NCBI GenBank assembly: GCA_032433765.1
Contig: JAVIAB010000047.1
Coordinates: 12,795,107-12,859,106 of the forward strand
DNA length: 64,000 nt
Direction: 5' to 3'
Origin: Megaustenia siamemsis
Taxonomy: Eukaryota > Mollusca > Gastropoda > Stylommatophora > Ariophantidae
Shown one piece after another: positions 23,008 through 33,355 of the stretch. A program made the position numbers and the translations under genes. Position 1 is the stretch's first letter. Every line of letters begins with the position of its first letter. A model generated the notes under the pieces. That model saw only the letters and a program-made list of their open reading frames with translations, did no database searches and was not told the DNA's origin.

Positions 23008-23184
23008 ACCCGTGTTTACATTTCAAAAAAATCCGCCATCTCACTGTGGTAACAGATAGCGTGAAATTCTCTAACAGAATGAGATAAACCGTTGAAGACA
23101 AGGAAAGTCAACATTGTTTACATGGCTTGGACGCAAGAAGCGTCCATTTTGGTGCGTCCCGTGACGTCAATTTGATTACTCAAA

Positions 23185-23196
23185 TTTGTGCAGTTT
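23185..23196. repeat. 12-bp target-site duplication, right copy
   Basis: The second tttgtgcagttt, also part of the transposase codons for TAQ. Confidence 0.85.
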
Positions 23197-23402
23197 GAGA
23201 ATCTTTAAACAGTTTTGAGTTTAGCTTACTTATGCAGTCCATTGACTTGAAAGACATATGATGTTTTACAATATGATAACACATTGTCAGTTCTGTCGCT
23301 GCCACTAATTTACCTTGCTCTGACGATTTAGTCAAAAAATAATTGTCCATAGTACGTGAAGTGTTTGCAGAATACATTCTAGATTTGTGTTTTACACTTC
23401 CT
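23185..23402 (-). pseudogene. hAT transposase, segment between BED finger and core
   Basis: The - strand frame reads MDNYFLTKSSEQGKLVAATE, then LTMCYHIVKHHMSFKSMDC and KLFKDSQTAQ. This is the usual hAT stretch after the BED finger (ELT..YH.VKHH.S) and leads in frame into the core at 20401 once the 2783-bp insertion is disregarded. Confidence 0.8.
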
Positions 23403-23415
23403 ATATGTTTTGTTA
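23403..23415. repeat. 13-bp target-site duplication of LINE, left copy
   Basis: atatgttttgtta occurs here and at 24820-24832. Confidence 0.85.
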
Positions 23416-24719
23416 AGATCCCAAAAAAGGGCAATCTTAGAGATTGTAACAATTGGAGAGGCGTGACACTTTTGTCAGTTGCCTCAAAATTATTCTGTAA
23501 AATCATCCTAAATAGAATAAAGGATTCAATAGATACAGTAATGCGTGAAGAACAGGCTGGGTTTAGAAAAGGGAGAAGCTGTCTTGACCACATTTTCACT
23601 CTACGACTTATATTGGAGGAACACATTGAAAAGCAAAAACCTTTTGTACTTAACTTCATCGACTTCAAAAAAGCATTTGATAGTATTCATAGAGATTCTT
23701 TGTGGAAAATTCTGAAGCAATATGGCTTACCATCAAAAATCATAAATATTATCAAAGACATGTATGATGGTTACACATGTGCAGTTCGAACAGAGGAAGG
23801 GCTGAGCGAATGTTTCCCAATAGAAACTGGGGTTAAACAAGGATGTATTTTATCGCCCTTGTTATTTGGAATTGTTATGGACTTCATAATGAAGAAATGC
23901 TGCACTGGTAATAAAGGCATCGAATGGATACAAGGAGACCATTTGGAGGACCTGGACTTTGCTGATGACATAGTTCTCATCAGCAATCAGATAAAAACGA
24001 TGCAGGAAAACACAAATGAACTATCATCAATAGCCAGCAAAATTGGGCTTGAGGTCAATCATGAAAAGACTAAAGTCATGAAAAGTTTAATTCCAACAAG
24101 TGACAAAATATACATGGAAAACAAACCAGTAGAAGAGATCGATCACTTCATCTATCTTGGAAGTCACATTGATCGAGAAGGGGATACGAGCAAAGAAATT
24201 AGAATCAGACTGGCTAAAGCAGCAATGTCTTTCAGAAGCCTTGAAAAGTTGTGGAAATCAAAACTCATTAGCACAAACACAAAACTTAGGCTATTCAAAT
24301 CAAATGTACTATCAACCCTTACGTATGCGTGTGAAAGCTGGAAAACAACAAGAGATATAGAAACAAAGTTGAACGCATTCGAAAATAAATGTCTAAGGAA
24401 AATACTTGGTATAGAATGGAACGAATTCAAAACAAACGAGGAAATTAGAGAAATCGCCAATCAACCACTAATATCTTCAGTAATAAAGAAAAGACGATGG
24501 TCATACGTTGGACATGTGATGAGAAGAGATAATAATCGAATAGCAAAGCAAGCCCTCATATGGGAAACAACAGGTAAAAGAAAAAGAGGAAGACCCAGGG
24601 AGACACTGAGAAGAACATTGATGAGAGAGGCAAGAGCAGCAGGAATCGGCTCCCTCAATGAGATAGAACTGCTTGCACAGAACAGAGACAGATGGCGAGA
24701 TTGGATAAAATATCTTTAA
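23416..24719 (+). CDS. LINE reverse transcriptase, intact frame lacking its N-terminus
   Basis: An uninterrupted frame of about 435 codons (reading open from 23343) contains the fingers motif NWRGVTLLS, FRKGRSCLDHIFTLRLILEE, the palm motif A LNFIDFKKAFDSIHRDSLW, motif B GVKQGCILSPLLF, the catalytic DFADDIVLIS, the thumb motif YLGSHIDREG, and a C-terminal basic region GKRKRGRPRETLRRTL. The endonuclease domain is missing because of 5' truncation. The protein would copy the element's RNA at a nicked target. The lack of stops suggests recent insertion. Confidence 0.9.
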
Positions 24720-24819
24720 AAGAAAACTGCTAGAACAAAAATTCATATAGGAGAAGGTGTATCTTGGTCTACGCCCTATGGGCCGGTTACGGCTCGAAAG
24801 GTCAATAGAATAGAATAGA
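23416..24819 (+). mobile_element. 5'-truncated LINE, (TAGAA)n-tailed family
   Basis: The 1404-bp insertion in the hAT transposase gene starts inside the reverse-transcriptase finger region (IPKKGNLRDCNNWRGVTLLS) and ends ggctcgaaaggtcaatagaa tagaatagaa. Tail and truncation are typical of RTE-like elements. Sister copies with (TAGA)n tails are at 27651-27838, 47068-47551, 60930-61510 (-) and 61615-62020. Confidence 0.88.
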
Positions 24820-24832
24820 ATATGTTTTGTTA
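24820..24832. repeat. 13-bp target-site duplication of LINE, right copy
   Basis: The second atatgttttgtta. Disregarding the LINE makes the BED finger codons run on into GSVKHKSR. Confidence 0.85.
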
Positions 24833-24965
24833 TGTCAGTTCTCCCACCATGCGCGATAGAAATGTAACATTGACATATTCTGCTTCATTCTCACTTCTAC
24901 CTTGTTTTATGAAAGACCATTCTTCCCAATAGTTTTCTTGGAAAAAATCACTTTCTCTTCGGCAT
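24833..24965 (-). pseudogene. hAT transposase N-terminus with BED zinc finger
   Basis: The - strand start ATG at 24965 gives MPKRK, a typical hAT N-terminus. After a short frameshift come SDFFQENYWEEWSFIKQG and, after another shift, CQCYISIAHGGRTDITKHI, the BED finger in which the paired Cys and later His residues bind zinc for DNA recognition. The finger's second His half lies beyond the LINE at 23402. The two shifts mean the copy is dead even without the insertions, unless they are sequencing errors in A runs. Confidence 0.65.
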
Positions 24966-25650
24966 TTCCAAGTAAAAATAAATCCAAAAAAGAATTCACA
25001 AAATTAGAATGCTCAATTAAAAATGAACAAATTTAATATTTCACAACCACCGGTAACAACAGACTGGATTCCTGGAAGCAACCTCCAGCCTCCAACACAT
25101 AAAGAAAGAATGAAGCCAAAATTTCTTCTTGCTGCTGGTGAGGATGGCCCGATGTTGTTGAATGAATTATTAGCGCCTACAGAAATACGACAAGGACAAA
25201 AGCATGCAGATTGTCACGTAGGCACAGATCACGTGAGCGGTGAGATGGGTAGAGTAAGGCTCAGCGCCTCGGCTAAGAGTCGCCTAAGAGTAAGACGAAG
25301 CCGAAGACGTCATCTTTTGTAAATTTTTAAATAATACCGCCTTCCGCACTAACAATTTTGTGCTGGATATTCTCAAATGAGTATTTATGAGTTGTATCTA
25401 CAAACTTTATTATTAAACAGCGATAGCGCAGGACTCTACAAATAGACGTTTCGGACTAAGAAGCTTCATTTTGTAACAAAACTCAAACCAATAATAAATA
25501 ATTTAAGAAAATATTAAAATTTGTAGGTGAAAAATTTGGCTGGATTAAAAAGCGGGACAAATTGCTGTCCCCCAGACCCTTAGGCGAGACAATTAATTTT
25601 TGATGAAAAAGTGGGACAATCCGGAAAAAGCGGGACGGATGGCAACCCTA
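24966..25650. other. hAT left-flank non-coding end
   Basis: This is the untranslated 5' region of the transposase plus the terminal repeat. A + strand frame of 99 codons (25023-25322) lies here; its basic C-terminus (RLRVRRSRRRH) and odd composition suggest chance. Confidence 0.45.
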
Positions 25651-25658
25651 GATAGGTA
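25651..25658. repeat. 8-bp target-site duplication of hAT element, right
   Basis: gataggta, matching 18646-18653. Confidence 0.85.
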
Positions 25659-25884
25659 GGTAGGTAAGAAGGTAGACAGACCAGCAGATAGATAGACGGA
25701 CGTACAAGAAATAGGTAGGTAGGTAGGCATGCAGGCAGACAGACAGATAGATACAGTCAGAGTCAGACAGACAATTCAGGAAAAAAATTAAATCTCGACT
25801 GAATGTCCTGAATCATGAACCAAATGTATGTCATGTCCATATCTGCATATCTTTCTATTACACTTAAATCGCTTGCCTGATATT

Positions 25885-26310
25885 TCCAAGCGTAAAGATA
25901 TGAACTATGCAGTGTTTATTTCCTGATGTAAAGATATGAACTATGCAGTGTTTATTTCCTGATGTAAAGATATGAACTATGCAGTGTTTATTTCCTGATG
26001 TAAAGATATGAACTATGCAGTGTTTATTTCCTGATGTAAAGATATGAACTATGCAGTGTTTATTTCCTGATGTAAAGATATGAACTATGCAGTGTTTATT
26101 TTCCTGATGTAAAGATATGAACTATGCAGTGTTTATTTCCTGATGTAAAGATATGAACTATGCAGTATTTATTTTCCTGATGTAAAGATATGAACTATGC
26201 AGTATTTATTTTCCTGACGTAAAGATATGAACTATGCAGTGTTTATTTTCCTGATGTAAAAATATGAACTATGAAATGTTTATTTCCTGACGTAAAGATA
26301 TGAACTATGC
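25885..26310. repeat. 36-bp minisatellite, about 12 copies
   Basis: The unit cctgatgtaaagatatgaac plus tatgcagtgtttattt repeats; later copies gain one T in tatttt. Confidence 0.95.
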
Positions 26311-26399
26311 AGAATTGTATTTTCCTCTGTGGACTGCTTGTTTTCTTTGATTTGGAGAATCTTTTAATCTTGATAGCGCTCAATGTGATCTAGAACATA

Positions 26400-26900
26400 A
26401 TACTTGATTTTCTCCAGCAAGATAATGGAGATGTAGAACTTTCTCAGTTCTTGTTTTTCTCCAGCAAGAGAATGGAGATGTAGAACGTTCTCAGTTCTTG
26501 ACTTTCTCCAGCAAGATAATGGAGATGTAGAACTTTCTCAGTTCTTGACTTCCTCCAGCAAGATAATGGAGATGTAGAACGTTCTCAGTTCTTGACTTTC
26601 TCCAGCAAGATAATGGAGATGTAGAACATTCTCAGTTCTTGTCTTTCTCCAGCAAGATAATGGAGATGTAGAACATTCTCAGTTCTTGTCTTTCTCCAGC
26701 AAGAAATTGGAGATGTAGAACATTCCAGCACTTCTTTTTCTCTATTAAGAGAATGGAGATCTCAAACATTTCAGTTTTAGTCTTTCTTCAGTAAGATAAG
26801 GAGATCAAGTACATTGTAGTACTTGTCTTTTTCCAGCAGGAGAATGGAGATCTAGAACATTTTATTACTTTTCTTTCTCCAACAGGAGGATGAAGATTGA
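26400..26900. repeat. 47-bp minisatellite (tctccagcaagataatggag)
   Basis: Six clear copies up to about 26710, followed by three or four degenerate ones. Confidence 0.93.
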
Positions 26901-26929
26901 GAACATTTCAGTACTTCTTTTTCTCCACT

Positions 26930-27135
26930 ATCTCATAGCACTGGTTAACTTTGAGCTGGAGAATACATGTATCACTATATCATAGGACTGGTTAACTTTC
27001 AGCTGGAGAATACATGTATCACTATATCATAGGACTGGTTAACTTTCAGCTGGAGAATACATTTATCACTATATCATAGGACTGGTTAACTTTCAGCTGG
27101 AGAATACATGTATCACTATATCATAGAACTGGTTC
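26930..27135. repeat. second, unrelated 47-bp minisatellite
   Basis: The unit ctggttaactttcagctgga plus gaatacatgtatcactatatcatagga occurs in four to five copies. It has the same period as the neighbouring array but an unrelated sequence. Confidence 0.93.
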
Positions 27136-27650
27136 ACATCCAACATGAGAATGGAGTTGCTGAACATACCATTGGTTTTATACTATTAGTGAACTTTATG
27201 TGGTTTCATGCTGTCTGTAAGCGTCATATGGTTCCTCCCCCACTCCCCTTTTTTTCCCCTTAGGTATTCCGATATTGTTGGAATGTATGTGGTTTTCGGG
27301 TATCTGTCGAACTTCTTATGTCTTTTATTGAAAGTGTTCTAAATTTTTTTTTTTTTGCCATCAAGAAAGCTGGACGAATTTCTATTGCCAGTGTATATTC
27401 TATCTCTCTCTCTCTATTTTGCCTGTGTATATTCTGTCTCTCTCGCTCTGTTGAAGTATTCTGACTCTCTGCTATCTGTGGAAGTCCAATGTGTCACTTT
27501 CCTAACTTTGCTACACTCTTTGCTATATGTCAAGTCTCTGTGGATGTACCATATCTATCTGTTCTGAACTAATCTGTTGATGTTCTGAGTTACTTGTAAA
27601 CGTTAATTATCTCGGTCTTATTGTAGATATTCATTGTTCCATATTAAGAT
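27136..27650. other. pyrimidine-rich intergenic DNA
   Basis: T/C-rich strings (ctctctctctctatttt) with no coding features; the 70-codon frame at 27355 comes from low complexity. Confidence 0.4.
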
Positions 27651-27838
27651 CAAGAGCCACAGGAATCGGCTCCCTCAATGAGATAGAGCTGCTTGCACAG
27701 AACAGAGACAAATGGCGAGATTTGATAAAATATCTTTAAAAGAATTGAAAACTGCTAGAATAAAAATTTAGATAAGAGGAGTATCTTGGTCTACGCCCTA
27801 TGGGCAGGCTACGGCTCGAAAGGTCAATAGATAGATAG
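27651..27838 (+). mobile_element. short LINE 3' end, (TAGA)n-tailed family
   Basis: It corresponds to the last 170 bp of the 23416-24819 LINE (IGSLNEIELLAQNRDKW and the tatgggc..ggctcgaaaggt end). The target duplication atattaagat lies at 27641-27650 and 27839-27848. Confidence 0.88.
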
Positions 27839-28640
27839 ATATTAAGATTTCTGTAGACTAGACCTGCCATCTCTGTTTCTGTGATAGATTTGTGTCACTT
27901 CGTTTCTGTGGAAAATCTGTTTTTCTGTCTCTCTCTGTACCTGTGGTCGTTCTGTTTTTCTCAGATTGTGTTATCATTCTGTATCTCTGTTCCCACAATA
28001 GTTATACTTCTGTGATTGTTCTGTTACTTTATGTTTTTGTGGTAGTTCTGGTCTCTCTGCCTTCATGGGCAATCTGTTTGCTGTTTCTGTTGTCGTTCTT
28101 TGTCTCTGTTTTGTTTCTTCCTGCTTCTGTTGTAGTTCTGGTCACTCTGTTTTTGTGGTCGTTTGATTTCTCTTAATTTGTGTTGTCATTCTGTCTGTTT
28201 CTATTGTTCTCTGCTCCTGTAGTTGTTCTGTGTCTCTGTGATTCTTTGTTTATAACTTTTTTTGTACCCAAGGGCCTAACAGAATATATTGCAAAGGAGC
28301 AAGGGTATCACTCAAATATGTATATAAATATATTAAATACATATACATGTGGGTAATAACAAAAGTTGACAAGTAATTTATTAGTAGAAAATAACTTAAA
28401 AAATGTGTTCGCAGTGCTCCAAATCTCCTTCAGCTCTGAACTTGCAAAGCTAGAATCGTGTTTAAAAAAAAAAAAAAAAAAAAATCAGCAGCAGTAACTC
28501 AAACCTCCGAGCTTCAAGATTACCATGTTTATGTATTTGTTTTTCCTGGTCAGCCCATACCTAGACTCACAAAATTGATTAATTTTAATCTAGTGGTCAC
28601 CTTCAGATAAGCTCCTCCCAGTAATTTTATAGCCTTGCTC
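27839..28640. other. T-rich low-complexity DNA
   Basis: Degenerate tctgtttctgtggt words (27870-28250) form an old microsatellite-like field. A poly-A of about 20 lies at 28464-28483. No gene was recognised. Confidence 0.4.
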
Positions 28641-30000
28641 CAGCCATGTGGAAAGTTGTCTATCAACAGTTGTCTTTGAAGCCGCTAAGGTTAACCACGT
28701 CACTGTTAGTAGGAGAATTGCTTTTGTACTTACCTGTGTTTCATCTTAAGCCTATTGCCCTGAATCTCCAGTCACCCACTGTAACCCAAATTCATACCCC
28801 TATGAGAATGGCACTACTGACCAGATCTAAAGAACGATCCTCCCTTCCCCAGAAACATCATGACACAAGAAAAGTTGGTTAGTACTTGTAGGTGGGTGTG
28901 TCCTGATTGTCTCCTTAAGCCAGCACCATGGTTGATGCACTCATTAGGGGACCACACTGACCTAGTCAGACCCCTGAAGTGAGGTCATTGATGCTTGCCC
29001 AATGTAAACACAAATCTAAAAACTGCTGCATTCTTGCAAAATATCATTGAACACTTCAGAATATTGCTCTTGTTTGTAAAATGTTTATTTCTGACGGTCG
29101 CAAATGGAATGAATTTTACATTGTGCAAAACTAGCACGGATTCAAGCTTTCATGATAAAACCAGAACATTTCTTTATGTATCAGATCATATAAATCGTTA
29201 AGCCATGAAGTCAGAATGGTACATAAACATAAAGAAAACAACATTTGTTTCAAACAAAAGATATCATAGCAGTAAAATAGTCAGCAGCTAATGGTGTTTT
29301 TTTCGACTGCCCAAAAGAGCCTAGAATATTTTTTGTGGTTGTAGTTATCCAAATGATGACAGACAGGACCAGGTAGTTTATGAAAAACGGTTAATGGATG
29401 GATATCAGTTTGGTTATTGAGTTATTAGCGGGTCATCATCATTGCACTCTGAATATCTCCATAGGTGCTCAGATCCCCACCTCAGAAATTCCCGCAGTAT
29501 CCTGCGACTGACGACTCCAGTTCTGTGTTGGTTGATAAGTCTTCTTATACGGCCACTAAGTTTCTCATTTCTGGCTGTGCCCATCTTAACTCCCATCTCC
29601 ATCATCCGAAGAAGTGACCTGATTGTCTCTTTAAGCCAGCACCATGGTTGATTCACTCATTAGGGGAACAACAGTTTGTGGAGTGTTGATATGTAGCTGT
29701 TATGGATTCAGAAGCCTGTGAGCTGACACCCTTTTGCCCAAAGCTGTGTAATGATGTCTGCAGGTGACGAGTTTCCTTGTAGTTCCATACAAGATGTTCC
29801 ATTTATTAGGTCTTTGAGGGGGTAGAATCACTGTCTGTAAGCTGTGGACAGTCAAACAGGTGATGTTAAAAACTGTATCATGTGGGTGTTCACAGAGTAG
29901 ACATGTTGTAGTTTGGTTTCCTTGTATTCTATTGATGTGCTTGATCAGTGGGCGTGCTGATATAAACATTGTCCATGTTTGCATTGTTTTTACTGATAAG
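28641..30000. other. intergenic with old dispersed repeats
   Basis: The segment cctgattgtctccttaagcc agcaccatggttgatgcact occurs at about 28902-28950 and again, diverged, at 29618-29665. A gtgctcagat-containing piece (29465) recurs at 52430 and 54965. None is classified. No host gene was seen. Confidence 0.4.
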
Positions 30001-30004
30001 GGTA

Positions 30005-30780
30005 CCAGAATTCATCATCATCATGTGCCATACCGGTTGGCGTAGGTGATCATATCCTTCCACAATCTTCTATCTACAGTGCATCGTATCAGTTCTGTTG
30101 TTGACTGTTTTCCATGCCATGACACCAAGCTATCCGGTATTTTCTCTCTTTGCAGTCCGCGATCTCTCTTTCCTTTTATTTTGCAAGTTGTAACCAAGTA
30201 TTCCAACTTTCCTCTTCTCATGATGTGCCTGAAAAATGTTGATTGTTTCTTTCTGACGACTTTTTTAAGAGCCCCCCTTTTGTCTCTTTGAGAACTTCCT
30301 CATTGGTCTTTTTAGCTGTCCAGGGAACTCTCAACATTCTTCTGAGAAATCCCATCTCTGTGGCCTCTAATCATCTTTTCATTTGTTTGTCAACTGTCCA
30401 TGATTTGCTTCCATAGGTCAGAATTAGTCCAATATAGCACAGATGAACTCTCTTTCTCACTTCTATTGACATAAATTTGTTGCATAAGATATTTTTCATT
30501 TTCTGAAATGCTATTTTGGCCTGAGCTATTCTGCTTTTTTTTTCTGTGGTGTATCTCCCATCTGATATTATTGTGCCCACGTATTTCAAACGTTGCATTC
30601 GTTTCAGATTTGTCCTGCTTATTTTTATGCTGCATGATGGTGATGATTGTTTCTTCGATATGACCATTACTTCTGTTTTCTTACTATTCAGACGGAGACC
30701 TTTCTTGGTACAAGAATTACTTTCTCCTATAAAGAAAGGCAAATAATGTTTGCAGCAGTTGGTGATTTTTAGCTGGTTGC
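30005..30780 (-). mobile_element. LINE 3' half, (ATG)n-tailed family
   Basis: The - strand frames read SKKTEVMVISKKQSSPSC, LKYVGTIISDGRYT, ILTYGSKSWTVDKQMKR and RCTVDRRLWKDMITYANRYG, followed by an (ATG)n tail at 30012-30025. This is the thumb and C-terminus of a reverse transcriptase. Related fragments lie at 1000, 36285, 43685, 46355 and 54650. Confidence 0.85.
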
Positions 30781-30799
30781 TTGCTTCAGGATGAAGATA

Positions 30800-31250
30800 A
30801 CATACCACCTCCGTGCTGAAGTCTGATGTGTTGGGCCGAAAGGCGCAAATATAACAGTTATACTGCAAACCACAACACAATGCAGACACACCCACTTAAC
30901 GTCCTTTTAACTCTTTCTGTACGGTAGCTCTTTATCAATGCAACGATAGAGATCTTAGAAACACAAATTTTCATGGTTTTAAGAATCAATCTACATATTT
31001 ATATTTAGATAACATATTACATATATTATATATGAAGTTTTAGATAATTGAACAAGGTATTAGATTTCGTCAATACCAAGATGATACAAGAATTGTAAAA
31101 GAATATGGTTTGATGATGATTCAGACTAATAAATTTGAGAGTGGCGCACTGTATGGCGAAACGTACGGAAAGAGTTAAGGACGGATGACGAAGAGGTAAT
31201 TCTACAGTCTACGAATACTCTAAAATACTTTAGTCATCGGGCGAACGCAA
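30800..31250 (+). mobile_element. family-B SINE, interrupted by a MITE
   Basis: ttgggccgaaaggcgcaaat and acagttatactgcaaaccac on the left and ggatgacgaagaggtaattc to caaccaac on the right are the two halves; elsewhere they are continuous as gtccttttaagggcggatga. Confidence 0.8.
30911..31174. mobile_element. 264-bp piggyBac-like MITE
   Basis: The terminal inverted repeats are ctctttctgtacg and cgtacggaaagag, and the element is flanked on both sides by ttaa (30907-30910, 31175-31178). Exact TTAA duplication is the hallmark of piggyBac transposition. The interior is non-coding and AT-rich. Confidence 0.75.
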
Positions 31251-31259
31251 CCAACCAAC

Positions 31260-33100
31260 ATGCCACCTCCCCACGGTGGTCCAAAAACAGACCAACCAGA
31301 TCAAGGACTGAAGCCAAGCTGGTACCCACAAATGCCTTGCTGACATTGAACGGTTGGGCTAAAGTTACACAAATTGCAGTAAACCACAACACAAAAAACA
31401 TCTATACCCAATAAAACATCCTTAAATAATCGGATAAGCAGAAGAGAAAAACAAATGAAGAAAAAGAACAAAGTTCTAGTGAAGGCCAAAGTGCTATAAA
31501 GAGAATATCAGGAGATGCACTAAGAGCACAACAAAGTTTCTCCTCGATTCTCAGAATATTCTTCTAACAATGGTTGTTGAAGAGCCATGCCAGTTATTAA
31601 TTATTATTTCTTCAATTCAGTGCCAAAAATATCTGGACTAAGTTTATTAATGCAGTCAGAAGAAGAGAAAGGAGTGGTAGTGCACTATATCTACTATTCA
31701 GATGGGGTAGGATTCAAATTAATTTTTTGTTTGGACTGGACATGGACTTTGGGGCTCGTCCAGCCTCATTCAACCAGGATTTCCACTGGAAGATCAAATG
31801 ACCTTATGATACTAACCAACCCACCCTAAAATGCACAAATGATCATATAAAAATATGTTATTGAGTCACGAACTGCAATATTTTTTGCACCTGAAACAGA
31901 AAAATGTGTACAAGTCCAATGGTGACTCAGCTAACATTGAATGTATGAGCCAATCAAGGCATAAAACAAGTCATTAAAACATACTGGGAAGACAAGAGAG
32001 TAGAAAATTTCATGATGTCTTATATCTGTACAATAAATGTGACTCTTAAAATATATATACACAAACATACTTTTCAAAAGTTCACTGCAGCAGAGTGTTG
32101 TGCAGATGAATGAACAAGTAATAATTTTACAAGAAAGTTTAGACAAACGTATACAGGAATATAAAAATACAATTAGAAGAAACAATTATAAAACAATCAA
32201 TCTTCTTTGTGCTCTAAAACACAGCAGGATGTCAAATAGCATCAACATGCCCATGCCAAGTAAAACTAAGGTGAGGTGACCATATTATCCAACCCAGGAC
32301 AGAGGGGTTGGATTTGACCTTTAATATGGGTGAAATGCAGATTACAATTTAAAAACATGTTTGTTTCTCTTTTGATTTTCTTTTCTTTTCAGACAACTCG
32401 TTTTAATTTCTGAACGTCGTTATAATAATTATTGAAAATAAAATAAAAAAAATTCTTCTTAAGTCTTCTTAAATAAATTCATTTTGAAGTAAATTAACAC
32501 GTAACAGTTTAGGCACAAGAAATCAATGACAAAGTTTTAAAAAAATCAGCCAATTTCGGGACTAACTGACATCCCAAAAAAAAAAAAAAAAAAAAAAGCA
32601 AGAAATCTGGTCACCTTAGCAAAGCTATCTTTATAAATCATTCATCTTTAACCAATATTTATCATCATCAATTTTTGTTTGTCACAACCTGGGACCCTAA
32701 ATCTTCACCGCTGAATTAAAGAGAACAAGATGAAGGTAACTGGCAAATTTATACAAATAAAATTGGTGCACTCAGCAGATTCTAGTTCTCAACATCTGTT
32801 ATATGATGGTTATGGCTTTTAAATAAACATTTATCATATGATGATGTGCACTGACAAGTCGCCAGCGATCAAAATCACAATTCTAGATCTCAACATATGT
32901 TATATGATGGTTATGGCTTTTAAATAAACATTTATCATATGATGATTTGCACTGACAAGTCGCCAGCGATCAAAATCACAATTCATCTGCTGTAAGAAGT
33001 GGACGACTTTTGATCTAGCATAACACCGCCATATATAAAGACTGTCGTATGGGGACAAATCAACATCAAAACAAGTAACCTTTAATTTTAACTATGGAGA
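31260..33100. other. intergenic, degenerate repeats
   Basis: 31260-31440 looks like another decayed family-B SINE (accaaccagatcaaggactg; gcagtaaaccacaacac). A poly-A of about 20 is at 32577-32597. A 101-bp tandem duplication lies at 32780-32981. No gene was recognised. Confidence 0.45.
32780..32981. repeat. 101-bp direct tandem duplication
   Basis: Two copies containing atgttatatgatggttatgg and gacaagtcgccagcgatcaa are nearly identical. Confidence 0.9.
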
Positions 33101-33107
33101 GAAAATG

Positions 33108-33355
33108 AGCCGTGATAGCTCAGTGGCTAGTGAACTGGACTACAAAGGACAAGAGGTAGGGTTCGATCCCAATCGACAGCTTCCGGTTCACCCAGATTTT
33201 AATGGGTACCTGATTTTTTTCTGGGAAAGTAAAGCGGCACGGGCATAATACCGACCACATTACCTCAAAAATCATGTGTCGAAGGTCTATAAAAATTATG
33301 GTCACTAACACCATATTCCCTATTTACCACTTGGCGTGACGAGAGTACTTTACTT
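33108..33355 (+). mobile_element. family-A SINE
   Basis: A near-complete copy: A box tagctcagtggctagtgaac, B box gggttcgatcccaatcgaca, end cttggcgtgacgag. Confidence 0.85.

Larger units (their letters stand above)
20402..23184 (-). mobile_element. 2783-bp retrotransposed element carrying a receptor pseudogene
   Basis: Read on the - strand, it begins at 23184 with unique sequence containing tgacgtca, then an intronless EGF/F5-8C receptor reading frame (23007-21473), then a 33-40-bp microsatellite (about 21470-20755), then a conserved 300-bp module with an open frame (20746-20453, starting MTRADGARKPGRAYHL), and ends in a (GA)n tract. The 12-bp target duplication, the simple-repeat tail and the 5'-truncated sister copy at 3541-4185 all fit copying from RNA by a LINE machinery. 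The element family is not one I can name. Confidence 0.7.
18654..25650 (-). mobile_element. hAT DNA transposon carrying two nested insertions
   Basis: Both ends read tagggttgcca as inverted repeats, with further shared gcgggacaaa-type motifs inside each end (18690-18722 and 25548-25635), and an 8-bp duplication flanks the 6997-bp element. The transposase gene runs on the - strand from about 24965 to 18861 and contains, in order, a BED-type finger, the catalytic hAT core and the C-terminal dimerisation region. Two later insertions split it: a LINE (23416-24819) and a 2783-bp element (20402-23184). Without these and one copy of each duplication the transposon would be about 2.8 kb, the normal size for an autonomous hAT. 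It is now inactive. Confidence 0.85.

Noticed and set aside
23180..23668. Single 162-codon - strand frame as one protein
   Set aside because: Its first part is the antisense of the LINE reverse transcriptase; only the part below 23402 is hAT transposase.
25023..25322. 99-codon frame with a basic C-terminus inside the hAT end
   Set aside because: It lies in the untranslated end of the transposon, opposite to the transposase, with no recognisable domain.
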